From NCBI GenBank assembly GCA_030549495.1, contig JAUIRK010000964.1, positions 186,001-250,000 of the forward strand: a stretch of DNA of 64,000 bases, read 5' to 3'. A program made the translations under genes and the position numbers. The DNA is from Nectonema munidae (taxonomy: Eukaryota > Nematomorpha > Nectonematoida > Nectonematidae). A model generated the notes under the pieces. The model made no database searches. It saw only the letters and a list, made by a program, of their open reading frames with translations, and had not been told where the DNA came from. The stretch's first letter is position 1. Every line of letters starts with the position of its first letter. This document shows positions 12,600-24,600 of the stretch, in pieces.

Positions 12600-13440
12600 G
12601 CTCAAAATGACAGAAACATTGCGCTCCAGGATGTATTAAAGAGTTAAGAAGAGATTTTAGTACTTCTAAGAAGCTGTTGCACTACACTTTGGAGATGATA
12701 TATCAGCTATAACGTTTTTACTCGCAGAACGGTGTTTTATGTCATATGAAAATAGGAGAAGCTCCATAGCATAATTTTAAATCTTTCGTAATTTTTCCAG
12801 AATTTGTAGGTTTAAGCATAAAGGATACGGCTTGCAGATTGATGACAATTGTAAAATGCTCTCCAGCAATAGTGTCATCATTTATGAACAGAACACATTC
12901 TACTATCGCATATGATTCTTTTTCGACCGTCTGATAGTATGTTTAAGACGGGTTTAATGCTTGGGAAAAGAAAGCTACAAGCCTTTCAGCTTGTAAGAGA
13001 GTGCATTCGGTTGGCTTTTCCGAAGCATCAGTTTCTATAACAAATGAATTTCTGAGAACTTATCATCGATAACTTTTACATAAGATTCAGGGATCCTTTT
13101 TTTGAGTTCTTCGAGAGTGTTTATAGTCATCGGAAATAGTTTGTTTTCAAATAGTCGAGGAATTCTGTATGAATATTGAGGCAACCGTTTTGCGTAATTA
13201 GCAATCATACCAAGACATCTTTGCAATGATTTCGAATCAGGAGGAGGCATTTACAAAATGGGTCTCATACGCTCGGGATCTTGGTGAAGAGTTGCATTGG
13301 AAATTTTATATCCAAGCACATTAATAGAAGAAATTGAAAATTTAAAATTTTCAAGGTTAATTTATAGATTGTATACATAATGAGTGAGATTTTAAGAAAC
13401 GCTCCAAATTAGCATCCTTCTGTGTTTTACCACAGATGGT
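12600..13440 (-). mobile_element. Ty3/Gypsy LTR-retrotransposon fossil, pol fragment
   Basis: Minus-strand translation shows the C-terminal part of the reverse transcriptase leading into RNase H, and the first trace of a downstream integrase-side region near 12600. The clearest blocks are LGYKISNATLHQDPERMRP and MPPPDSKSLQRCLGMIANYA, the usual order for Gypsy RT to connection. No LTRs, gag or protease were found. It is a broken, old fragment with multiple breaks. Confidence 0.75.
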
Positions 13441-13799
13441 TATTATCGTTTAAGTCTCTAATTAATCAGAAGTTTAAGTCAACAAAGTTTATATTAAAAA
13501 AGTTGAAGACTCTGGGATTTTTGATTAAAAAAATTCCAATTCTTCATTAAATGAAGATAGATCTATATTAGCTTTAAGATTTTTAGAACAAAAATAGGCA
13601 GAGGAGGTGCTGCATCTACTGAAAATGGAGGGGTACTGCACCATATGCCCTGTCCTGACTACGCCATTGCGATTTCTGACATATTTAGATTTTATTTTTT
13701 AAATGTAAATTTGCATTTTAATAATGGTAGAAAATTCTTTTAGCAAAAAATGCGAAAGATAGAACATAAAATTTAAAAATTAATTTTTATTTCGATAAT

Positions 13800-14480
13800 A
13801 ATAGCTACTGGAGAAAAAATGCAACAGAAAGCATAATTCCTAGAACAACTGCACATCATTTGTTAAAAGAAGGAGATAAACCAGATAAAAGAGGTGGTTT
13901 AAGATTTTCGAAAATAAACACAAAAGAAAAAGAGTTTTCATTTATTTTATTAAAAAAATATAAATTACTTTATGTGAGTTTATGTTCCGAATTAATAAAT
14001 TTTAAAAACTTATCCTAATATAATTCTTTTTACTTTCAAATGTAAAAAGCTAATTTTTTATAAACAAATTAAAAAGAACAAACTATATGGAAAATTTGTT
14101 AAAACTTCAATCTGAAAACTTGCCAACCTTTTATTTGGATGAAACAAATTTTAACTTATTTCAAGAAAACAAGGAAGATCAAAAAAGGTGCATGATAAAC
14201 GACGATTGCTGTTGGAATATGCTGGGATGTGCGCAAAAGATATATCAGGACACGTTTACGAGAATCTAAAGCTAAACTAGGTCCATCTGTGTAGATAATG
14301 CTCCATGCCATAGTGGGATTGAAGAAGTTGTTAAAGAGACAAAGTTTAACAAGAACAAAATTTTAAAATTAGCTCTTTATAGTCCCATGTTTAATTTTAG
14401 CAGAAAACATTATGGTTACTTATTTCAACAATATGTTCAAATTGTATTGCCATCATCCAAAACAAAGTGAGTTCGGTTTA
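13800..14480 (+). mobile_element. Tc1/mariner-type transposase fossil
   Basis: Blocks appear in family order on the plus strand. A helix-turn-helix-side piece reads TAHHLLKEGDKPDKRGG (about 13850-13900). Then LDETNFNLF (about 14140-14165) carries the first catalytic Asp context, and VDNAPCHSGIEEV (about 14292-14330) the second Asp. LALYSPMFNF (about 14370-14400) corresponds to the usual 'L.PYSP.LNP' block before the third acidic residue. Several frameshifts and stops separate them. No terminal inverted repeats were recognised. Not functional. Confidence 0.75.
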
Positions 14481-14726
14481 ATATTTCAATAAAATCGTAA
14501 ATTTATGTAAAACTATCCCGTTTTAAAAAATTTATATGAAATTTACTATTCCTAATTTGAAATTTATTATTCCCATTTTAAAGTTAAAAGGTATTATTTT
14601 TGTATTTAGTATTATAACTTATATAATTTTTCATAAAGAAGATTTAGGATTTATCTTTCTATTATTTTATCAAAGCTAACTTTATCAGTTATTGATCATA
14701 TATCATTACAATTTATTGGTTGTAAG

Positions 14727-14893
14727 CAGTAGTGGGATTCAAATTATTTGTCAGCCGGTTAAAAATCAAATTTGTCAGCAAATAAACCGATCAATTTTGA
14801 TTATTCCCTGCGTATTTTCCTGTTCGCCGAACTCACAAAATTCCGTGAGACGGTTCTAACGAACCAGTGCAAACCGGCTGAATCCAACTTCTT
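14727..14893. mobile_element. hAT-type MITE
   Basis: Imperfect terminal inverted repeats: CAGTAGTGGGATTCA at the left and TGAATCCAACTTCTT at the right, with subterminal CAGCCGGTT and AACCGGCTG pairing as well. About 167 bp, non-coding. A target duplication could not be matched. Confidence 0.65.
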
Positions 14894-15355
14894 ATTAGTT
14901 ATAGCTCAAGAAATTCTTGTTTACTGGGTTTTGTGTTGATTTGTCGCGTAATACTCAAATAATATTTTCCGACCTAAAATAAAAATTAATAAAAAATTGA
15001 ATTCAAAGTAGTCCTTTGCCAAAAATAGATAAGAATTTAATATATAATAGATGTTTGAAGCAAAATTTGAAATAACAAAATTTCATAATTTTGAAAAAAA
15101 ATTTATGTGTACAAGAGTTAAAAAAATACATTTTTTTCAATAACAATAAAAAAAATAATGTTCGTTGATACTTGTAAAAAGGAATAGAAATTAGATTTAT
15201 TTTAAATACCTTAAAAAATTTGTGCATGGAGTAAAGAAAAAAGAAGGTGTATAAAATAGAAAGGAATTTAGTCAAAATAACACATAAATAGTTCTCTTTG
15301 CTAAAATAAAAATGAAAAAACAAATAACAAGAGCTGGCGTCGAATTTAAATAAAC

Positions 15356-15361
15356 TTTAAT
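15356..15361 (-). promoter_or_regulatory. Candidate poly(A) signal of the RabGAP gene
   Basis: ATTAAA on the minus strand about 55 nt beyond the stop codon at 15417. It is the nearest hexamer of this type, but AT-rich DNA makes chance matches common. Confidence 0.35.
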
Positions 15362-15416
15362 GTGCAATGAATACTTTGGAATGTTTCTATTCCTTCAAAT
15401 GGCGCGATTAAAGAAA

Positions 15417-15631
15417 TCACAGCATGGATGAAGGTGAAGAGGACGCTTCTCTGATTGCTTGATGTATGTCTAATTTTTCACTGAAGCATTTAATCAAAGG
15501 TTGTTCGGTTAGCACAGAAGCTAAAATATGGTCGAAGGAAATGCTCCATGTTGAAAGTCGACGTACATTTCTTTTATCATTGTCTTGTTTAAGCTGATTC
15601 GATAACTTTTCTAGAGCTAAGCTTGGTTTTT
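15417..15631 (-). CDS. TBC1D9: RabGAP terminal exon
   Basis: Encodes ...[20 protein letters not shown] and [20 protein letters not shown] to the stop, matching the human C-terminal block DWAITFEQFLASLLTEPALV. Acceptor TGTCAG keeps frame with the one-base overhang of the previous exon. Confidence 0.9.
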
Positions 15632-18600
15632 CTGACATCGTAAAAAGCATGCATTAGAATATAAAAAAGTAATAAAACATTTTTAATTGCACTAAAAATA
15701 CAACCTGAAGTAAGGAAAAAACACCAGGGAGCAATATGCGGCAAAAAAGGCATTTTAAAAGTTTGAATGATATAAAATTTTAAAAATAGTTGATATTAAT
15801 TTATGAAAATAAACTAAATTAGTATTATCAGGAAATGAATTTACTGGGGGAATAATTGCAGCGCAGTCGCAATGTTAATCTAGGCCATTACAGATTCTAT
15901 ATAGTTAAGGTGTCAATAAAAAGCTAGTTCAATTGAATAACTTTTTTAAATCATTTGCTCTTCACACTTTTGGATTAGTCCTGCCTCCCCAACTGGAGCT
16001 TCTAATTAATAAAAGTGCACTCTATAGCAAAAAGAATTTAAAAAATGCTCAAAAAACAAAAACTTTGTAATAAAATGGCGCTTTGAAAATAGTAATAGGA
16101 AGGGCAAAAAATAATTCATCTAAAATGAAAAATTGAGTTCAGAAAATGAATTTTTAAAAAAGTCCGAAAGAATAGCGGTTAGCGGTGCCAAAAGTAAAAT
16201 GCTTGATACTATCAAGAAAAAATCGTGGAAGGTGAGGGAGCATTTACCATCAGGGTTAGGGTACGGTGGGGTGTTTTCATCGAGAAGACAATTGAGTCGA
16301 TTGTATCGAACTATGAGAAAAGTAGGCTTGGTGGGGGATCGAACCCAAGACCTTGAATTATTGGAACCCAGTATCTAACCAACCTTACTCACACCCCTAT
16401 TAAGATATAGTAGGTTAGGCCCAGTATCTAACGAACCTTACTCACGCCCCTTAATATATGTCAATGAAAATTTGCAAATTTGCGGAATTATTTGAAAGAG
16501 TGTACGATTCAATCAAACGAATTTTATTTTTCCCTGTGCAGTTGGAGCACCCTAATTTGCAGCATGTATAAGCTTTCATTTCCAAAAATTCCTTATTTGA
16601 AAATTAAACAACTTTGGTTTTAAACGCTAATCTTTATGTTAAATAACTTAATCTTTGAGATAAATGGCCAGTGGCTTTTATAGCGAGAATGTTTACTCTC
16701 ACACGAGATTATATTGTAAATAGGATTTGAATCTCTTACAAAAATGTAGTTGTTGGCATAAAAACGAGATTATTTAGAGATTTCATCATGAAAAATTTGA
16801 TCCACAATGTCTGCCGATAGAGGTGATACGATAGTGCATAAACATATATCAGTAAAGATATAAGTAATTTTCCTAATCAGATTAGTACCAACCTTTATCA
16901 ATGATCCTTCCGGGAGTTTTGAAGACTTATACTGGTTGCCTCCATCAAATCCCCTTCGATCACCTCTAATCCCAGCAACACTTCCAGTCGACTAAGCCTA
17001 ATTCTAAGTCGACTAATTATAGGTTCTCTTCTGACCAGCTCACAAAAGACTTCATTCTTACTTCGACTTCTTCATTTAGCTTTACTCCTATTCTCTTGCA
17101 AAAAGACACAGTCGTGTTCGAAAATATTTGAAATTTTTTTTGAATAAATTTTGATTCTTTTTTTCCGTTTTATAGACAAGTAAAGATATGGTTAGAAATA
17201 TTTAGATCCTATCTTAAAACTTAGAGTCTCATAAGAAACAAGGTTTTTAACTAGATAAATTTCATAATTAAAAAACCCTATATTTTTAAATAGATGATTA
17301 ACAAAAATAAAAGAAAATTATAAAAATACAAAATATTCTTAAATTTTTATATTATACCAAGAAAGACATAATTTTCATTTAATTAAAAGTTATTGTGCAA
17401 TCTCAAATCCTTAAAACACAATAGTATATTTAATCAAAAATGTTTTGCAATATCATCCTTTCAAAATATTTTCGTCTCCCTTTAGTTCAATCCCTTCGCT
17501 TTTCTAAAAAACTTTCTTCGATGAATAATACAAGAACTTATGCTTAGGTCATATACATTATGTTGAATATAAATTATTAGAAGCAAGCTTCTACAGAAAG
17601 TGACAAAAGAGAAAGAGAATGAGAAAAAAGAAAATATGAGCTTGGTACCGACCATCGAAATGTTATACAATAAGAAAAGACATCTTACTTATTGAGTAAA
17701 TCGGAAAATTGATATTGGAGGGCAAACTTCTGGATAGATGTGCAGTACTATCACTTGATTGAAAGTCAAGGGACGGTAACTCAAGAGAATTTAAAGAAGG
17801 ACATTTTGGATATAACAGACACGAAGCCTTAAACAGTCGCTGTTTAGAGACATTGAAAAAGTCTCTGCACTTAACATTTTCTTGAAAAATTTCTTCAAAA
17901 GAAATTTCACTTGGATTTAAGTAACAAACTTGAATTTGGCTAGAAGTATCCTTTATCCCAGACTTTGATCTGAGGTACGGTCGTAAACAGGAAAAAGTTT
18001 CTTGATTGTTATTTTTGCTGTTGTGAACAAAATTGTTAGGGGGAGTTGACGGTGAGTCGGTAATATCGATAGCGAGTTCACCAAGTTGTAAGAGCAAAGT
18101 ACCAACAGTGGTAATTGAAAGAAAAATCAGAGATTCTTGGTTATGATCAAGAAAGAGGTCGTATATAGCTTTCCAAAAATCGATAAATTCATCCATAGTC
18201 ATATTAGGCAAAGAACTACTAACTTGCTTACTCGTATAATGAGATGCGGGGTTATGCAAAAATTCCTTAAAGTTGTAGGAGTTCTTAACAGTTGCATCAC
18301 TTAAGTTGGAAAACAAGGATTTAAGGTTTTCACATGAAGATTTAGCATTCACTTCAGGAGAGTTTGTCGCCGATGATTCACAAAAAAAGTTTTCTACTTC
18401 GATGCCTTTGGAAATATCTTCCTCACTCAAGTCAGAGGATTGAACTGCATGATTGGCAAACTTCTTTTGTTGATGCTGAAAGCGAATAATGGAAGCAGGG
18501 GGGATGTAAAGTCGGTAAAGAAATTCAATTCGCTTATCCAGATCGCAGCGGTACAAAATTTTAATGATGTTAAGAAAGTCTTTAAAGTCGATTAAGCCGT

Positions 18601-21600
18601 CACAGTCATCGTCAGTGATAAAGAAGAGTTTAGCTGATAAAACGTCTAGATTCGTTTGCTTGCTCTTCCATGGAAACAGTTTCGCGAATAAAAGTCTAAA
18701 AGTTTTATATTCAATCTTGTAAAGAGCGTAGTAAGGAATTGTGGGGTCATATCTTTCCCAAGGGTCACTGTTCAAAATAATATTTTTGGAAGAGGAAGAC
18801 AAAGTGTGAGTTAGACGCTGCTCTTTGTACAACATGAAAAGTTCTCTAACTTCTTGCGAAGAAAATAAGCTATCTTCAAGCAAAACATTTCTAACAATCG
18901 TCTTCACTATAAAATCTTCAATCCCCTATTAAAAATAGGAATAATATCATATATTTACTAAAAATATATTGGAAAAGAATTTTACAGCGACTTCGGAATC
19001 AAAGTATTTAGGAAGGACAAAGACTAAATTCTTTTTCAGGTTTCTGTCTAGAGATTTCTCAAGACTTCAAAGGTTTTTGTTTTGTGAGAATAATCAAAGA
19101 ATCGAAAAATGTTCAAATCAAAAAATATTTATTCTTTTTAAATATATCGTTGGCTCCCCTTACTTTTAGTTTCGTGTGTGCATAATTTGATAAAAATTAA
19201 TTATTAAAGACTAGTTTTATCTTTCAATTTTAAAAGTAAGGGGAGCCAACGATATATTTAAAAAGAATAAATATTTTTTGATTTGAACATTTTTCGATTC
19301 TTTGATTATTCGACAAATATAATATTTAAAATCGTGCAAATTACAAAGTATAGGTAATAACTTTTGTAACATCGTATGAGGTAGCAAAATATGAACAGAA
19401 AGTTTGATATTTTTTAAAGAATATTTTTCGATTCTTTGATTACAGAATTTTATTTTGATTATTTGACAAATATAATATTTAAAATCGTGCAAATTGCAAA
19501 GTATAGGTAATAACTTTTGTAACATCGTATGAGGTAGCAAAATATGAACAGAAAGTTTGATATTTTTTGATTTTTTAAAGAATATTTTTCGATTCTTTGA
19601 TTACAGAATTTTATTTTGATTATTTGACAAATATAATATTTAAAATCGTGCAAATTGCAAAGTATAGGTAATAACTTTTATAACATCGTATGAGGTAGCA
19701 AAATATGAACAGAAAGTTTGATATTTTTTGATATTTTTCGATTCTTTGATTACAGAATTTTATTTTGATTATTTGATAAAATATATTATTTAATATCGAT
19801 CAAATCTTACATCTAGCAAAATTTGAACTGATAGGTTGGAGATGAATTATCGTGGTATACAGGTTGGAGATGAACCAATGAATTATCGCGGTATACAGGT
19901 TGGAGATGAACCATCGTAGTATACAGGTATAATGTTTATAGGTAATAACTTATGTAGCATCGTCTCCCCGAATGAGGTATATCAAATCTTACATCTAGCA
20001 GAATGTGAACAGAAAGTTGAACATTGTCTCCCTAGTTATTTGTACATGGAATAGAAACCATCGTAGTATACAGGTTGAAGATGAATCATCGTAGTATACA
20101 GGTTGGAGATGAATCATCGTAGTATACAGGTTGGAGATGAATCATCGTAGTATACAGGTTGGAGATGAATCATCGTAGAATACAGGTTGGAGAAGAATCA
20201 TCGTAATATACGGGTTGGAGATAACATGCAAGTTGTCTACCCGCGTTCAACCGTACAGGTTATGAGATATATATATATCTTTTTGTAAAAAACTTTGAGA
20301 GCTTAGAACTTTTTTCAACAAAATGTAAACGGACCAAACTTTGCATAGCTGTTAAGATATAAAAATAGAACCTTATATCAAAATTTCAAAATTTTTTACC
20401 AACTTTTGAAAAAGTTATTACACCAAGTATTTCAAAAAAAAAGTGATATATGTATATATATATATAACATTGTATATATAGGACGATATACCCACCACTT
20501 TTATCGGAGATCATTTGCAAAAAACTACAAAAGAAATATTTTCAAATTTTGGATAGGAAGGTCACTATAGTTATGTATATTGCAAATCTCCAAATTTGTT
20601 CGATTTTTTTAGTTATTAATGTAAAACTAAAGGTTCAACTCAGCAGGTCTATAATAAAAAATTCCACTACTCATCAGCACTTTTTGCACGTTTAGATCCT
20701 TTGGTTATATGTTAGACCTTTTTCAAAGAAGCGCATCTATTATTATAATAGTAAGTATACACCACACCTATACGCACTAGCGAAATATAGAGATGCAGTT
20801 ACAAAATTTGCATATGCAGGCAACAGTCATTTGTCTATAACGAGTTCCATTGTACATCTATATGTACTACTTAAAGTTTTTTATTTTGTTAATTTTTGTT
20901 TTGTCCATAACTTTTTGGTTTCTTAACCGTTTTAGACAAATGAGATGTCAAATTAAAGCCCTAACTACCTTTTTGATATAACTTAAATTTCTTTGTCCAT
21001 AACGTTGTATGAATTATTAATTTTTCACAAAGGAGGATACATAAAAATGCATCCATAGTTCTACCCACTATGTGGTTATGTAAGAATATATATATGATAT
21101 ATATGAAACAAACGATAACTGTCAGCTTATACATCTCATATTTCTTTTTGTTAATAGTAGAAAGTAAGGAAAGGATATCCAATCCATGTCAGTGAGTAAA
21201 TAATGAAGAAAACTAAAAATTCTAAACACTAATTCAAAATTTGTAAAACTTACTTGAACGACAGATAAACGATTTTTGAAGCGAAGCTTTTCAATTTTTT
21301 CAGAAGTTATGCTGTTAAATTGTTTTTGGGCCTGATGAATCAGTTCATTAACATCTATTGTCTAAAAAAGTAAAAAGAAGGGATAGAATAAACTTTATAA
21401 AAGTACGCAAAAATTCTGTATAGAATGCTGTACTTTCATTAAGTAATAGGAAGTAAAATGAATAAAATAAGTTTGAAGGGGCAAATCGGATATAGCTTTT
21501 CGTTTTTTACTGTCAAAATATTCGTTGCATACATTTCCTTAGAAGAGAAATTTTTTTACGAGAGATTCTATTACTTTCGGAAAATCAGGCTCAAAAATAT

Positions 21601-24600
21601 ATAATTTTAGAGGGATGATAATTTAAACAAGTCAGATTTATTTGTTGATACTATTTGATACAAAATGGACAAACGTTCACCCAGAGTGTTCTTTCTTTCC
21701 ATTATTTTTCTTTTTTTCGGAGTAAGATAAACCATTTCCTTCTCATTACAAAAATGCATCGCAATGCATTTCATTACAAAAGATAGCAATCATTGATAAA
21801 AAAAGTTACGCTAGTTCTTCTCTAAAGCAGCAAAGACAAAAAAAGGATCTACAAACATCTCTATGTAAAGTGCGAGCTTGTCAAAAGGTTTCATCTTATG
21901 GAATTTTTAATAAATAAATAAAGATCACTGCTGAAAATTCTTGTTAATCTGCTCTATCAATTTCAATATCATTCAAGAAATTTTAAAATGGTTTAGAAAG
22001 GGATATACTACAAACCGAAGAAGCCCAAAAGCAAATTCGAGAAACCACAGAAATAATAATTTCATTAGTTTCATGGCGACATGCTAATGAGATCAGTTAT
22101 TTTTAGAATTTTCAATTAATCGAGAGGACAATTATGAAGTGCGGTATTTGCAGTATCAAAACAGAGAGCCTTAGCATTACTCTCTAAATCGCATTCTTTT
22201 ATACATTTCACGACACATTCTGCAATTTTATACCACTTTTAGCATTAATTTTTTTAACATTAAAAAGTTTTGATTTTCATCCCCCAGATACAAGAACAGC
22301 TAATATATCAATATTTTCACTAAGTTAAACTGCACATTAACTTAGAATCACAATAATTCTTTCCAAAAAACTATCTACCTACAACTTCGACACAAATAGC
22401 ATCAGTCTATTAAATTCATATCTTTCAAACCGCATAGCCCAAACTTATTTCAACAACGCGTTCTCCTCACATATCTCCTCCAATCAAGGTCTACCCCAAC
22501 GCTCTACCTTGAGTCCTATGCTCTTTAATATTTTCGTTAATGACTTGCCAATTTTCATTAATTCATTTCACACCAAACTCTTCCTATATGCCGACGATAT
22601 CTTCTCCGTTTCATTTCACATATCTTTAAAAGATCTAGAATCAATCATATCAAACAATGAAAAAACATGAAAAAATGGTGTAGAACCAACCAAATGCCCA
22701 TCAATCTTTCAAAAATAACTACCACACTTTTCTCACCCAAAATTCACTCTCATCATCCAAAATCATTTGGAACACACAACTTCAAAACATCAAACTCGAT
22801 AAACATCCTAGGCTTGCATATCTCCAACATTCTTACAGTCGAACACTTCTTCAACATCAACTCCATATACTGAAAAAATCATTCTCCTTTCTATCGATCT
22901 CTCATAAAACTACGCTAATAAAGACCTACATCCTCAACAACTTCAACTATGCCTTAAATACTTATTTTCCACTTCTAACCAAAAAAGATACTAACAAATT
23001 TGAAAGACTAATCAAAAACTGCTTCTGACACAAACTTCCTCTCTCACAAATTTCTCATGACAACATTTAAACTACTCCACAATCCATCAAAGGATGAAAT
23101 TAAACAAGTTTCATAACATCCCACCAATCAGATCCTTTTTAATTATTATCTAAATGACTCCATCACTCCTTTCACCAGTTGATCCCTTCCCTCAATTTAA
23201 ACTTATTTTTTATCCTAAATATGTTAACTTTCTCTTCAACTATTCTCATATTTTTGTTTTTTAAATTTTTTTAATCGAATGCAACAAAGTGTTTTCAAAG
23301 ACTACAAAACGAATGTTTTAATTTAAATAAATTGAATTGAATTAAATCTCCATTGCATTTGCTTTTAATCTTTATTTATCAGCTTATTATAAAGCTTTAT
23401 TCATATACCAAGACTGACTCTCATAAAAGATCAAAACATAATTCCTTTCATTAGAGGCATGCTTGTGAAACACAAAATCCAACTTAAACTTTGAAATGTA
23501 TACAAGCCAGCCTTCATCAGGGCTCTAGATGTGGCCTCAAATGCAAAAATTTCAGTACCACCCCAGAACAAAGGTTCGTGTGTCAACCAAGGAGAAAACT
23601 TCTCACCTACTCAGAATCTTTTTATTTTCCTCAGAGTCTGAACTCAGTTGATTTTTAAAAATTGTAAATACCATTTTTTAATAATTATTTTACAAAATCG
23701 ATGCCAGATTTCAGATTTACAAATCAACATTTTTATATTCTACTATGAGAAACGTTTATAATAACACCGTCAAAATTCATATCCATCAGATATAATAACA
23801 ATTTTTAAGAGTTTTCTCTCATTCCTAACAATCAAGACGTGTTTAGCATGAGATGGTAATTTGGATCACAATTTATTACTTCTACAAAGTAACAAAAGTA
23901 TTAAATTATTTAGATTGTTGACCATGAGTAAACAGTTTCATTTATCATGCCTAATAATCTTGAGCTCACTTTTACAGTTTACCATCAAATGCTACCTCAA
24001 ATGTCAGGACAACTTTTGTAATCCATTTTTAACGCTTTTGCGGAAATTTGAGCTACAAATCACCCTTCTGTTGCAAAAACCACATGAGTCTATTTAGAAC
24101 TGTAAGCAGGTCGTTTTTAACCATTTTGTTTTCGTTATAAATAAGTAAAATAGTTTACTTTGAATTAGAGATTGCCAGCCATTCTTCAAACTCTATTTTT
24201 ATTTATTCAAAAGAAGTATCAACAAAAACTAAATCACCTGAATATAAAAATTGATGCATCCAGGCCTGTTTTAGTTCAGATAAAATTTTATCAAAAATAA
24301 AGTTAAACAAAAGATGACTCAAAATAGAACCATGGGGTTCGTCAACATTTAATTTAAAACTGCCTGAGAGCCTGTCTTCAAAAATATATGTTCTTGAATC
24401 CTCATGCATACCCATATTAGTCTTAATTAATCCCTATAACACATTTTCTATGTTAAGAAATATTAGGAAATGAGTCACGTTCCTTTTCTAAAACAACAAA
24501 TACCAGATCTTTATTTGCCTTCTTTTCTATCAGATGCCTTAGAACAAAAATTTAATGAGAAATTCATTATACAAGCATGAAATCAATCTGAATTTTTTCA

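Noticed and set aside
15003-15323. 106-residue Phe/Lys-rich frame
   Set aside because: Composition is that of translated AT-rich DNA; no domain, no splice context, and it lies beyond the RabGAP poly(A) region.
16345-16396. Possible tRNA gene (A-box and B-box motifs)
   Set aside because: No clean acceptor-stem pairing; the sequence continues as a repeat body and recurs elsewhere, so it is better explained as a SINE head.
19843-20224. CRISPR array (regular 28-bp repeats)
   Set aside because: Units are directly contiguous without unique spacers, and the context is a eukaryotic intron.
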